From the NCBI GenBank assembly GCA_963843465.1, contig CAWJKP010000004.1, positions 124,001 to 188,000 on the forward strand: a stretch of 64,000 bases of DNA. Reading direction: 5' to 3'. The position numbers were made by a program, and so were the translations under genes. Below, one piece after another: positions 1-9,932 of this stretch (position 1 is its first letter; every line of letters begins with the position of its first letter). The notes beneath the pieces are model-generated. The model did no database searches. It worked only from the letters and a program-made list of their open reading frames with translations, and was not told where the DNA came from. This DNA is from CAWJKP01 sp963843465. GTDB taxonomy: Bacteria; Planctomycetota; Planctomycetia; Pirellulales; Thermoguttaceae.

Positions 1-40
1 GGTTCTTCGGGACCGGCCGAGGAATAACGTCAGGACTTGC

Positions 41-101
41 CCGTAGGACGGATTGCTAATCCGTCCGTAAATCGTCGACGGATTAGCAATCCGTCCTACG
101 G
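41..101. repeat. Dispersed palindromic element, GGATTGCTAATCC family
   Basis: Two 25-base arms (41-65 and 77-101) are exact reverse complements. Each arm is itself a hairpin with a 9-base stem and a GCT loop around GGATTGCTAATCC. The same element recurs at 9853-9920 and, inside a coding sequence, at 45911-45980. It lies downstream of the histidine kinase stop and could act as a bidirectional hairpin or be a non-autonomous mobile element; its mobility is inference. Confidence 0.85.
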
Positions 102-135
102 AATTCCCCAGTTTAGTCTTCGGTCGGTACCCAGT

Positions 136-2014
136 TTACTGATCGCCATCTTGCGTCAACGATTTTTCGGCCGTTTTTCCGCTCCCTCCCGGCAATGTCA
201 TGCGAAACACGGTCGTTTCTCCCGGCCGGCTTTCGCACTCCACCGTGCCGCCGTGGGCCGTGACAATCTCCCGCACGATCGCCAGCCCCAGGCCGCTGCC
301 GCCTTGGTTGGCATCTCCGGGCACGCGGAAGTACCTCTCGAATATCATCGGCAGGTACTGAGCAGGGATTCCGCAACCCGTATCGGCGACCGAAAAGACG
401 ACCCGGCCGTCGGCCGCGCGGGCGGAAAGCGCGATGCGTCCGCCTTGGGGCGTGTGGACCAGCGCGTTGTCGAGCAGATTCTGCAAAGCGTGTTGGAATT
501 GCTCCACGTCCACGGCCACCGGGGGCAATTCGCCGGCTGCGTCCATCGAAAGCTCAATCCCTCGATCCTCGGCCTGCGGCCGAAAGGAGTCGGCCGCCGC
601 CTGGAGCAGGTCGCGTGGTTTTTCCGCTCGCAGGTGGAGTTGACTCCGCCCCTGTTCCAGCCGCGCCAGGTCGAGCAAGTTATTAATCATGACCAGCAGC
701 CGCTCGGCGTTGTCGCGGGCATCCACGAGCAGCTCGAGCTGCTTCGGCGCAAGCGGCCCGACGGTTTCCTCCAGGAGAAGGTGGAGCACCAGCCGGATGC
801 TCGTCAGCGGAGTCTTCAGCTCATGACTCACGGTGGCCACGAGATTGCTCTTCACCTCGTCCAACAAGCGGAAGCGGGTAATGTCCTCCAGGAGCACGGC
901 TGCGCCGATCGTCGCGCCGTCCGCATCGCGGATCGGCAGGATGCGCGGCAGAAAGAAGTGGCTGTCTTCGCCCATTTGGATCACGACGGCCTTGTCGAAT
1001 CCCTCCGGCAGGTACTCGCGGCGGTTTTGCAGAACGTCCGCCAGGGGCTGCCGCAGCGGATCGGGAGGCTGCCAAGCCAACGGCGTCCCGCTGTCCGCCT
1101 CGATCGGCACGACGCCGAAGATGCGGCGCGCCATCGGATTGGCCAGCTCCACGCGCTGCTGTGAATCGACCACGAGGACGGGATCGGGAAAGGAGTTGAT
1201 CGTGGCCTGGCTCGTCTTCTGCGCGGGTCAATTGTGCCCTCTGCGACCGGCGGTAATCACGAAGCTGGCGGGCCATCGAATTGAAGGCGCTGGCCAGTTG
1301 CCCCAATTCATCCTCTGACGAGACGGGTACGAGCTGATCCAGGTCGCCTGCGCCGATGGCTGCGACCGATTCGGTGACGGCGCGAATCGGGTGCAAGACC
1401 GTGCGGATCGTGCTGGCGACGAGGAATATGGCCAGGGCGATTCCGATCGCCAAGCCGCCGCCATACCAGAGGAGCGAGGAATGGGCCAAGCGGCGCGCCT
1501 GCCGGTTGACCTCTTCCATGTGGTCCTGGTTGATCCGCAGGATCTCGCTCGAAACGGTCTTGATGTCGCGGAATTTGCCGGAGAGCCCCGGCGAGTTCGG
1601 CTCTCCCCGGTAAAGCGTGTCCCGCTTTTGGCCGGCGCGTTTGAAGAAGTCTTCTCCTTGACGGCGATAATGGTCGCTCAGCGCTGTCAGTGTGTCAACC
1701 AGCTCTCGTTCCCCGGGCACGGTGATATTGTGTTGCTCCTTGGAGAGGGCGGCGTCGTACAGTCTGCCGTTTGCCTGAAACTGCCGGTAAGACTCCTCTT
1801 CTCGCCCGGCCAGCGCAAACCGGAATGAGGAGTCGATGCCTTCCAGGGCCTCATTCAGGTCGCGCATGTAGATCACGCTATCGTAGTTTTCACGCAAACT
1901 CTCATTGATGCGCTTGCCGAGTTGGTAGATCAGAACGGTCCCGGTGCCGCCCAGCGCGACCAACAGGGCAAACAGAGGAACCATTGCCACAATGATTCGG
2001 CGGCGAAAGGTCAC
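136..2014 (-). CDS. Membrane sensor histidine kinase (KinB-like), frameshifted
   Basis: Sensor kinase of about 625 residues once one frameshift is repaired. The N-terminal part has a membrane segment (about residues 7-29), a periplasmic-type region, a second membrane segment (about 185-205) and a HAMP linker. The C-terminal part has a PAS-like segment, the H-box SHELKTPL, and the ATPase boxes NLLDNA, DTGCGI and GSGLGLAI. The reading frame breaks at about 1213-1222 between the HAMP and PAS regions; dropping one base joins the two halves with no residue gap. It lies in the same operon as the NtrC-type regulator at 2270-3640, so it is probably its cognate kinase. The arrangement resembles KinB/AlgB pairs. 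The signal sensed is unknown; the neighbouring kdp genes suggest a role in potassium or envelope stress, which is inference. Confidence 0.85.
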
Positions 2015-2042
2015 GACTGGGTTCCTCGACTTGCGACGTTCT

Positions 2043-2255
2043 TCATTTCTTCAGCCACCACCGCCGCAGGGCGACGAACGACCAGACGCACTCGACCAGT
2101 CCGAACGGCCATGCACCTTGAAGGAACCCGTAGGCAGACCCCAGAGCGCATGCCACGGCAAATCCAAGAATGAATCCTGGGTGGCGATCTTCCATGGCAT
2201 AGCACAATAACATCGCGGTCACGGCAAACAAACCGAATAGGGTCAGCGAATCCAT
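2043..2255 (-). CDS. Small membrane protein between regulator and kinase
   Basis: A 70-residue protein with two or three hydrophobic stretches (FGLFAVTAMLLCYAM and FILGFAVACALGSAYGFL) and a basic end RRWWLKK. The ATG at 2255 follows an AAGG-type ribosome site. It starts 15 bases after the response regulator stop and ends 29 bases before the kinase start, so it is co-transcribed with the two-component system. I do not recognise the family; it may be an accessory of the kinase. Confidence 0.6.
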   Translation of the reverse strand: MDSLTLFGLFAVTAMLLCYAMEDRHPGFILGFAVACALGSAYGFLQGAWPFGLVECVWSFVALRRWWLKK

Positions 2256-2269
2256 TGCGAGTTGTACCT

Positions 2270-3640
<1,371 letters not shown>

Positions 3641-3671
3641 AGTCCGCGTTTGGATCTCCTCAAACGAGCAC

Positions 3672-3704
3672 CGTGCATTTTGCCCGACTGGACGTGCAAT
3701 TTGC
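3672..3704. promoter_or_regulatory. Direct-repeat operator candidate upstream of the NtrC-type regulator
   Basis: CGTGCATTTTGC (3672-3683) and CGTGCAATTTGC (3693-3704) match at 11 of 12 positions and start 21 bases apart, two helical turns. The second copy overlaps the perfect palindrome TGCAATTTGCA. They lie 32-64 bases upstream of the regulator start, in the divergent region shared with kdp. Activator or autoregulatory binding is inference. Confidence 0.4.
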
Positions 3705-3858
3705 AATAGCAAGGGGTCGTGCCGCCTCTAGGGTATTTTACATAAATGCTTGTATATTAGCGAGTTACGTATTATGGATCTTCCGCGGCACGCGGAATGC
3801 GACAGGCAGGGTGCAGATACGGTGCCGTTGCGGGCAGGACATCCTGGTCAATTGTCCG

Positions 3859-3916
3859 TTGTGGTGCAGGCGTCCCGCCTGCGTTTTTTGGGGCAGGCGA
3901 AATGCCTGCACCACAA
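3859..3916. repeat. Dispersed palindromic element, GTGGTGCAGGCG family
   Basis: TTGTGGTGCAGGC at one end pairs with GCCTGCACCACAA at the other around an imperfect centre. Related copies occur at 15875, 35768, 39073, 46732 and 56434. It sits in the divergent kdp/regulator intergenic region. Confidence 0.85.
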
Positions 3917-4036
3917 GATCGGCGCGGCCTCGCACGATGCCTGTTTAACGAGAACAAGTCATGTGCTCGCCTTCCTGGAATAGCAAGCTGATCGCCGTAA
4001 GCTGCGCTGGCCGCTGCCGGGGTCCTGGCGTGTGCC

Positions 4037-4312
4037 GTGGCGATTCTCGACGTGTTTACGCCAAAGGAATCGCTCGCGGGTTTCCTCACGAACATGGCTC
4101 TCCTGGCACTCGTCGTGACCGCAGTGGTGATCGGCTACACCTGGGTCTGCGACCGGTGCGAGAGATACTTCAGTGGACGACTGGATCGATTCCGAAGGGG
4201 CGGCAAGCGGCAATCGCGCGCCCTTGATCCGTACGACCCAACGCTTGGCGGGTCGGTTTCACCCAAGGACGCCGCCACGCCAACCACGGCCCGTGTACGA
4301 CATGGACAGTGA
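4037..4312 (+). CDS. Small membrane protein upstream of kdp
   Basis: A 91-residue reading frame with a GTG start, one clear membrane helix (MALLALVVTAVVIGYTW) and the motif CDRCERYF just after it. Coding-like hydrophobic sequence continues upstream in the same frame (LAAAGVLACAVAILDV). It can be joined to an ATG at 3961 by removing one base near 4002, so the true protein may have two membrane helices with the start broken by an indel. It is not a recognised Kdp subunit. Its position 60 bases before the first tiny kdp-operon gene suggests co-expression. Confidence 0.45.
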   Translation: MAILDVFTPKESLAGFLTNMALLALVVTAVVIGYTWVCDRCERYFSGRLDRFRRGGKRQSRALDPYDPTLGGSVSPKDAATPTTARVRHGQ

Positions 4313-4372
4313 CTTTTCACTACGGACCAACTTGATGAGTCTTCCAGTTCCCATTGAGAAGGAGCAAGACCT

Positions 4373-4468
4373 ATGGACCTGACAGTTTGGCTGCCGGCCC
4401 TGTTTTTTCTGGGTTTGGCGACGTTGGCCCTGCTGACGGCCTTCGTTGTCGCATGTGACAAGATTTGA
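4373..4468 (+). CDS. 31-residue single-helix membrane peptide in the kdp operon
   Basis: A tiny gene with AAGGAG 7 bases before its ATG, encoding a single hydrophobic helix (ALFFLGLATLALLTAFVV) ending in ACDKI. It lies 10 bases upstream of kdpF. It resembles KdpF in size but lacks the LRPE-type end, so it may be a second small KdpFABC accessory subunit. The gene is too short for homology to be judged by eye. Confidence 0.55.
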   Translation: MDLTVWLPALFFLGLATLALLTAFVVACDKI

Positions 4469-4478
4469 GGGATGCCCT

Positions 4479-4568
4479 ATGGACGGTTTACAGATGCTCA
4501 CCGCTGCCGCCACCGTGCTGCTGCTGGTTTACCTCACCGCCGCCCTGCTGCGGCCCGAATGGTTCTAA
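4479..4568 (+). CDS. kdpF: KdpF-like subunit of potassium-transporting ATPase
   Basis: A 29-residue peptide with one hydrophobic helix (VLLLVYLTAALLRPEWF), matching the KdpF pattern of one membrane span ending in LLRPE. KdpF stabilises the KdpABC complex in the membrane. The stop is 18 bases before kdpA, giving the canonical order kdpF-kdpA-kdpB-kdpC. Confidence 0.8.
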   Translation: MDGLQMLTAAATVLLLVYLTAALLRPEWF

Positions 4569-4586
4569 CAGGAAAGGGTCTCGCCC

Positions 4587-6425
4587 ATGTGGCAGGTCTG
4601 GGTTCTTCCCCTGCTCGTCTACGGGGTGACGTTTGCGCTGGCGGTACCGATCGGCCTTTACATGGCCCGGGTGTTCGACGGCCGTCTTCACGCGCCGAGG
4701 TGGCTCCGATGGATCGAATCGCGGCTGGACACCGGCCCGCAGAACTGGAAGCAGTATGCGCTGGCGTTCATGGCCTTCAACATCGTGACCTTCGTGGTTG
4801 GGTTCGCAGTCCTCACCTTGCAGCCCTACCTGCCGCTGAATCCCGACGGCAAGAAGATGCTCGCGCCGACCACGATCTTCAATACGGTCTGCTCGTTCTT
4901 GACGAATACAAATCTCCAGGACTACTCCGGCGAGGTCCACCTGTCTTACTTTAGCCAGTTGTTCTTCATCCTTTGGAAGCAGGTTCTTTCACCGATGATC
5001 GGCATGGCCGCCCTGGTGGCCATTATTCGCGGGTTGCGTGGCGACAAGCACATGGGCAACTTCTATGTCGATCTGTGGCGCGGGACGGCGTACATCTTTG
5101 TGCCGTTGTGCCTGGTGGTCGGCGTGCTCCTGATGGCCAGCGGCGTGCCCATGACCCTGCACGGGCAAGCGGAGGCGACCACGCTGGAGCCGGGGGCGAT
5201 GGGGCCCGACAGCAACGGTCAGCCGACATTGGTCCAGCAGATTGCCCGCGGCCCAGTCGCGGCCATCGTTGCGGCCAAGCAATTCGGGACTAATGGGGGC
5301 GGCTTCTTCGGCGCCAATAGCGCGCACCCGTTTGAGAACCCCAATGCTTTCAGCAGTCTCTTATCGTGCGTTGGGATTTTCTTGCTGCCGGTGTCGACGC
5401 TGGTGATGTTCGGCAAGATGCTCCACCGCTACCGGGACGCAGCGGTAATTTTCGGCGTGATGCTCGTTCTCTCCTTAGGAACCGTGGCCTGGGCGATTTG
5501 GCACGACACGCTCAAGCCGAACCCCGGCTTAACCGCCCATGACGGGCGAACCTACTCCATCCCCGACACAACGTCGGCCAACGGCAATCGCGACATGACG
5601 ATTCCTGCGGTGGCCGGCCTTCCCGTGGATCAATCCTTGGGAAATCTGGAAGGAAAGGAACTCCGTTTTGGGACCTCGGCGGCTGCTACGTGGGCGGCGC
5701 TGACCACGAACACCTCCAACGGTTCGGTAAACTGCATGCACGACAGCCTGAACCCGGCGGCGGGGCTGGTCCCGCTCACGGGGATGTGGCTCAACTGTAT
5801 CTGGGGCGGCGTCGGCGTGGGGCTTATCAACTTCCTGGTGTACCTTGTCGTGGGCGTATTCCTCGCGGGCCTGATGGTCGGCCGGACCCCGGAATACCTG
5901 GGCAAGAAGGTCGAGGCGCGGGAGATGAAACTCGCGGCCTTGGCCCTGCTGATCCATCCGCTGATGATCTTGGCCCCCACCGGCCTCTTCGCCGCCACGG
6001 ATTGGGGAATCAAGGCGGAGAGCAATCCGGGGGCTCACGGGTTCTCCCAAGTCCTTTATCAGTTCACTTCGTCCTCGGCCAACAACGGCTCCGGCTTCGA
6101 GGGCTTGGGAGACACCTGGGGATTCAACAAGCCCGACGACAACCCGTCGCCACCCGCCCCCACCAGCCGGCAACTGGACATTGCTGCGGCCCTGGTGATG
6201 CTGATCAGCCGCTTCGTGCCGATCATCGCGCCCATCGCCTTCGCAGGGAGCCTGGCGGTCAAAAAACCCACGCCCATGACGGCGGGGACCTTGCGAACGG
6301 ATACGATCACGTTTGGTTTCGTCCTGCTGGGCACGATCCTCCTGATCGGTGCCCTGCTCTTCCTGCCCGTGGCCGCGCTCGGACCCGTCGCGGAACACTT
6401 CGGGCCGATCCCCTTTGGAGGCTAG
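4587..6425 (+). CDS. kdpA: Potassium-transporting ATPase subunit A
   Basis: The 612-residue channel-like subunit that binds and conducts K+ in the KdpFABC pump. Selectivity-loop signatures of the family are visible: NGGGFFGANSAHPFENP, TNTSNGSVN and SSANNGSGFEGL. About ten membrane segments are spread over the length. The ATG follows an AGGAAAGGG ribosome site. It is slightly longer than typical KdpA (about 560). Order and spacing show one operon with kdpF and kdpB. KdpDE is not present in the window; the nearest regulators are the NtrC-type pair at 136-3640. Confidence 0.97.
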   Translation: MWQVWVLPLLVYGVTFALAVPIGLYMARVFDGRLHAPRWLRWIESRLDTGPQNWKQYALAFMAFNIVTFVVGFAVLTLQPYLPLNPDGKKMLAPTTIFNTVCSFLTNTNLQDYSGEVHLSYFSQLFFILWKQVLSPMIGMAALVAIIRGLRGDKHMGNFYVDLWRGTAYIFVPLCLVVGVLLMASGVPMTLHGQAEATTLEPGAMGPDSNGQPTLVQQIARGPVAAIVAAKQFGTNGGGFFGANSAHPFENPNAFSSLLSCVGIFLLPVSTLVMFGKMLHRYRDAAVIFGVMLVLSLGTVAWAIWHDTLKPNPGLTAHDGRTYSIPDTTSANGNRDMTIPAVAGLPVDQSLGNLEGKELRFGTSAAATWAALTTNTSNGSVNCMHDSLNPAAGLVPLTGMWLNCIWGGVGVGLINFLVYLVVGVFLAGLMVGRTPEYLGKKVEAREMKLAALALLIHPLMILAPTGLFAATDWGIKAESNPGAHGFSQVLYQFTSSSANNGSGFEGLGDTWGFNKPDDNPSPPAPTSRQLDIAAALVMLISRFVPIIAPIAFAGSLAVKKPTPMTAGTLRTDTITFGFVLLGTILLIGALLFLPVAALGPVAEHFGPIPFGG

Positions 6426-6479
6426 ACGACGGCCATGGAAACCGGCACGAAACACGATCGCCAGACAAGGAAAGAGAAC

Positions 6480-8672
6480 ATGTCCAGTACGACGCAGACA
6501 CCTTCGATCGGCCGCACGGCCGAAGAGCTCAAGCTGGGGCGCCGGCACAGTCGAAGGGCCGGCATCTTCGACCCCAAGCTGCTCAAGACGGCCTTCGGGC
6601 AGTCGCTGGTCATGCTCCGCCCCGACATCCAATGGAAAAACCCGGTGATGTTCGTGGTCGAGATCGGAATGGTGCTGACCATCATCTACACGATCGCCGA
6701 GTTCCGTGGCTACCCGAGCGCGGCGGGGGTTGACTACAAATATCTGTTGGCCCTGGATTTCTGGCTCCTGGCGACACTGCTGTTCGCCAACTTCGCCTCC
6801 GCCATTGCCGAGGCCCGCGGCAAGGCCCAGGCCGACGCCTTGCGGAAGACGCGGCGAACCACTCCGGCCCGCCGCCTCCGCGCGGATGGAACCACGGAGC
6901 AGACGGTTTCTACCGAACTCCGCGCGGGAGACAAGGTGGAAGTGACCGCGGGAGACATCATCCCCAACGACGGCGAAATCGTCGAAGGCGTGGCTTCCAT
7001 TGATGAATCGGCGATCACCGGCGAGTCGGCCCCCGTGATCCGCGAGGCCGGAGGGGACCGCTCGGGCGTTACCGGGGGCACGCGGGTGCTCTCGGATCGG
7101 ATCGTCGTCGAGATCACCGCCAGCCCCGGCGGCTCCTTCCTCGACCGCATGATTGCCCTGGTTGAAGGGGCCATCCGCCAACGGACGCCCAACGAAATCG
7201 CCCTGGCGGTCGTGTTGGCCGTGTTCACGCTGATCTTCCTCATCGTGACCGCCACGCTCTGGCCGATTGCCTACAACGTCGAGTTGTACATGAAGGATTT
7301 TTCCGGCGTCAGCGTTCTGAGCCTTGGCACCGACGTGCCCACGCTGGTGGCCCTTCTGGTCTGCCTGATTCCCACCACGATCGGCGCGCTTCTGGCGGCC
7401 ATCGGCATCGCGGGCATGGACCGCGCTTTGCGAGCCAACATCATGGCCAAGAGCGGAAAAGCGGTGGAAGTGGCGGGCGACATCGATACGCTCCTCTTGG
7501 ACAAGACGGGAACGATCACCGTGGGCAATCGCCGGGCGACCCAGTTCACGCCCTTCGATGGCTTCACGGCGGCGGAGGTTGCACGCCTGGCGGCCCAAGC
7601 GTCTGCCGCCGACGAAACGCCCGAAGGCAAGAGCATCGTGGAATTGTTCCACAAATTCGGCGGCTCAAGCGGCGGCGCCGCCGGACAGAACGCGCAGAGC
7701 GCCGACGGCGATGTTCCCGTGCCGGCGGACTCGAAGTTCGTGCCTTTCACGGCGCAAACACGCATGAGCGGCATCGACCTGGCCGATGGTCAGCAGATTC
7801 GCAAAGGGGCGCCGGACGCCATCATCCGCCATGTCAAGAAGCTCGGCGGAACCGCGCCGGCCTCCGCAGAGAAGACCATTGCGGACGTGGCCAAGAATGG
7901 GGCTACGCCGCTGTTGGTCAGCAAGGGCAGCCGGATCGCCGGGATGGTGGTCCTGGAAGACATCCTCAAGCCCGGGATCCGCGAGCGGTTCAGCCGACTG
8001 CGGCGGATGGGGTTGCGGACGGTGATGGTTACGGGCGACAACCCTTTGACGGCCAAGGCGATCGCCGCGCAGGCGGGCGTGGACGACTTCATCGCCGAAG
8101 CGACCCCCGAAGCCAAGCTCACTTACATTCGCCAGGAACAGGCCGCGGGCAAGCTGGTCGCCATGATGGGCGACGGCACCAACGACGCCCCGGCCCTGGC
8201 CCAGGCCGACGTCGGCGTGGCCATGAACTCGGGCACCCAGGCCGCCAAGGAAGCGGGCAACATGGTGGACCTCGATAGCGATCCCACCAAGTTGATCGAA
8301 GTCGTGGAGATCGGCAAGCAACTGCTCATAACGCGAGGGGCACTCACGACGTTTTCTATCGCCAACGACGTGGCCAAGTATTTTGCCATCGTCCCGGCGA
8401 TGTTTGCCGCGACGCTCCCCTGGCTTAAACCGCTGGACATCATGAATCTTCATTCCGCCACCTCGGCGATCCTCTCGGCGGTGATCTTCAACGCGATCAT
8501 TATTCCGCTGTTGATCCCAGTCGCGCTGAAAGGCGTCAAGTATCGCCCCGTGGGGGCGGACGCCCTGTTGCGCCGCAATCTGCTGGTCTGGGGGTTGGGC
8601 GGCGTGATCGCGCCGTTTATCGGCATCAAGCTGATCGACATGACCCTGGTCGCCCTTCATTTGTTGGCCTAA
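6480..8672 (+). CDS. kdpB: Potassium-transporting ATPase subunit B (P-type ATPase)
   Basis: The 730-residue catalytic subunit that hydrolyses ATP to drive K+ uptake. P-type ATPase motifs are ITGES (actuator), DKTGT with phosphorylated Asp at about residue 341, and GDGTNDAP (hinge). Membrane segments lie in the N-terminal 80 residues, around 250-310 and at the C-terminus. The ATG at 6480 was chosen because AAGGAAAGAG lies just upstream; an in-frame ATG at 6435 would add 15 residues. Confidence 0.97.
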   Translation: MSSTTQTPSIGRTAEELKLGRRHSRRAGIFDPKLLKTAFGQSLVMLRPDIQWKNPVMFVVEIGMVLTIIYTIAEFRGYPSAAGVDYKYLLALDFWLLATLLFANFASAIAEARGKAQADALRKTRRTTPARRLRADGTTEQTVSTELRAGDKVEVTAGDIIPNDGEIVEGVASIDESAITGESAPVIREAGGDRSGVTGGTRVLSDRIVVEITASPGGSFLDRMIALVEGAIRQRTPNEIALAVVLAVFTLIFLIVTATLWPIAYNVELYMKDFSGVSVLSLGTDVPTLVALLVCLIPTTIGALLAAIGIAGMDRALRANIMAKSGKAVEVAGDIDTLLLDKTGTITVGNRRATQFTPFDGFTAAEVARLAAQASAADETPEGKSIVELFHKFGGSSGGAAGQNAQSADGDVPVPADSKFVPFTAQTRMSGIDLADGQQIRKGAPDAIIRHVKKLGGTAPASAEKTIADVAKNGATPLLVSKGSRIAGMVVLEDILKPGIRERFSRLRRMGLRTVMVTGDNPLTAKAIAAQAGVDDFIAEATPEAKLTYIRQEQAAGKLVAMMGDGTNDAPALAQADVGVAMNSGTQAAKEAGNMVDLDSDPTKLIEVVEIGKQLLITRGALTTFSIANDVAKYFAIVPAMFAATLPWLKPLDIMNLHSATSAILSAVIFNAIIIPLLIPVALKGVKYRPVGADALLRRNLLVWGLGGVIAPFIGIKLIDMTLVALHLLA

Positions 8673-8675
8673 GAC

Positions 8676-8770
8676 GTAGGGTGGGACCAGCGAGCGTAAG
8701 CGATGCCGGCCCACCAACCGCAAAAATCGGTGGGCCGGCGCTCGCCGGGAGCGAGCTTGTCCCACCCTAC
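8676..8770. repeat. Dispersed palindromic element, GTAGGGTGGGAC family, between kdpB and kdpC
   Basis: GTAGGGTGGGAC (8676-8687) is matched by GTCCCACCCTAC (8759-8770), with a second inner inverted pair (GCCGGCCCACC and GGTGGGCCGGC). It occupies most of the 119-base gap inside the kdp operon, which is otherwise tightly packed. A hairpin here could reduce kdpC expression relative to kdpB; that is inference. Confidence 0.85.
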
Positions 8771-8791
8771 CAGAAAAGTGGGAGTCAAGAC

Positions 8792-9823
8792 ATGAGTGCT
8801 CATCTGCGTGCGAACCTTTGGCTGCTAGTTCTTACCGTGTTGCTCTCCTCGGTGCTGTACCCACTGATCCTGTTGGGGATCGGGCAGACGGTCTTCCATG
8901 ACAAGGCCCAGGGAAGCCTGCTGCCCGATGCGAAAGGCTACGCGATCGGCTCGCAACTCATCGCTCAGCCGTTCACGCTGGACGAGTATTTCCAGCCCCG
9001 GCCTTCGGCGGCGTCTTACAACGCTGCCGCCTCCGGCGCTTCCAACTGGGCGGCCAGCAATTACCTGCTCCGCGACCGCGTGGCGCGCCAGCTCGGCCCG
9101 ATCGTGAAATACGCCGGCGGCCCCAAGAAGGGTCAGCCGGTCGCTCCGGACATCGAAAGCTGGTTCCAGAAGGACCAATATGGCGGGAAAGCGGGGATTG
9201 TCGCCCAGTGGGCCGCCTTGCACTCGACCGTCGCTCAGAACTGGATCAAAGGCGACAAGCTGAATACCGCCTATGTGGCCGACTGGCAGAAGACGCACGC
9301 GGCGGAAGTAGCCCAGTGGATCAAGGACAATCCCGGCACGCCGGAGCCGCAGCCCGCGGACCTGACAGTGCCCTTCTTCACGGACTATTCCAAGGCCCAC
9401 CCGGGCACTTTCCCCAGTGCGGTGGAGCACAAGATGCCGGATGGGAAGACGGAGAAGAAGATCCAGCCGGTGAAGGAGGGCGGGGACATCCAGTCCGGTT
9501 TCTTCGACATGTGGCTTCAGGAGCATCCCAACGAAGACCTCCAGCCCGTCCCTGGCGACATGGTGACAACTTCCGGCTCGGGCCTCGACCCGGACATCAC
9601 CCTCAACAACGCCCTTTGGCAACTGGATCGCGTCGCCGCCGCTTGGGCAAAGAAGACCGGGGCCGCCAACGAGAAATCGCTGCACGACCAGATCGAGCGA
9701 TTGCTGCACGACAAGAGCCATAGACCGCTGGGCGGCCTGGTCGGCGTGCCGCTGGTGAACGTGTTGGAGGTCAATCTTGCCCTCCGGGACCGCTATCAGA
9801 AGGCGGCCGCGAGCGGCAAGTAA
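8792..9823 (+). CDS. kdpC: Potassium-transporting ATPase subunit C, enlarged
   Basis: KdpC acts as the periplasmic-side partner that stabilises ATP binding and K+ affinity in KdpFABC. The N-terminal membrane helix (LLVLTVLLSSVLYPLILLGI), the FQPRPSA motif and the C-terminal VNVLEVNLAL pattern identify the family. The protein is 343 residues against about 190 usually. The extra length is a hydrophilic central segment (roughly residues 115-240, rich in W, P and charged residues) between the conserved SNYLLRDR region and the SGSGLDPDI motif. The ATG at 8792 has GGAG about 8 bases upstream. Confidence 0.93.
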   Translation: MSAHLRANLWLLVLTVLLSSVLYPLILLGIGQTVFHDKAQGSLLPDAKGYAIGSQLIAQPFTLDEYFQPRPSAASYNAAASGASNWAASNYLLRDRVARQLGPIVKYAGGPKKGQPVAPDIESWFQKDQYGGKAGIVAQWAALHSTVAQNWIKGDKLNTAYVADWQKTHAAEVAQWIKDNPGTPEPQPADLTVPFFTDYSKAHPGTFPSAVEHKMPDGKTEKKIQPVKEGGDIQSGFFDMWLQEHPNEDLQPVPGDMVTTSGSGLDPDITLNNALWQLDRVAAAWAKKTGAANEKSLHDQIERLLHDKSHRPLGGLVGVPLVNVLEVNLALRDRYQKAAASGK

Positions 9824-9852
9824 GGCTCCGCTAAAGAACAAAGGGGGGAATT

Positions 9853-9920
9853 CCGTAGGACGGATTGCTAATCCGTCCACGATTTCCGCTTTCCGGACGG
9901 ATTAGCAATCCGTCTTACGG
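9853..9920. repeat. Dispersed palindromic element, GGATTGCTAATCC family
   Basis: This is the second copy of the element seen at 41-101. Arms of about 25 bases are inverted around a short unique centre; the right arm differs by one base (CTTACGG instead of CCTACGG). It separates the converging ends of kdpC and the glycosidase-like gene. Confidence 0.85.
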
Positions 9921-9932
9921 GCTTCGGGTTGC

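Larger units (their letters stand above)
3641..4036. other. Divergent intergenic region between regulator and kdp operon
   Basis: About 400 bases without a confident gene. They hold the direct-repeat operator candidate (3672-3704), an AT-rich stretch (3721-3778) that could carry promoters, and a palindromic element (3859-3916). An ATG at 3961 may be the true start of the following membrane gene. No convincing -24/-12 sigma54 promoter was found by eye. Confidence 0.5.

Noticed and set aside
37..1164. Open plus-strand frame of 375 codons at the window start
   Set aside because: It begins within the palindromic element and lies antisense to the histidine kinase, whose motifs are intact on the minus strand.
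3880..3912. A GG-N10-GC spacing that could be a sigma54 promoter for kdp
   Set aside because: It lies inside a palindromic repeat and both boxes match the consensus poorly.
5529..7652. Long minus-strand open frame (707 codons) opposite kdpA and kdpB
   Set aside because: The composition is rich in His, Gly and Arg without any motif; the plus strand holds canonical Kdp motifs.
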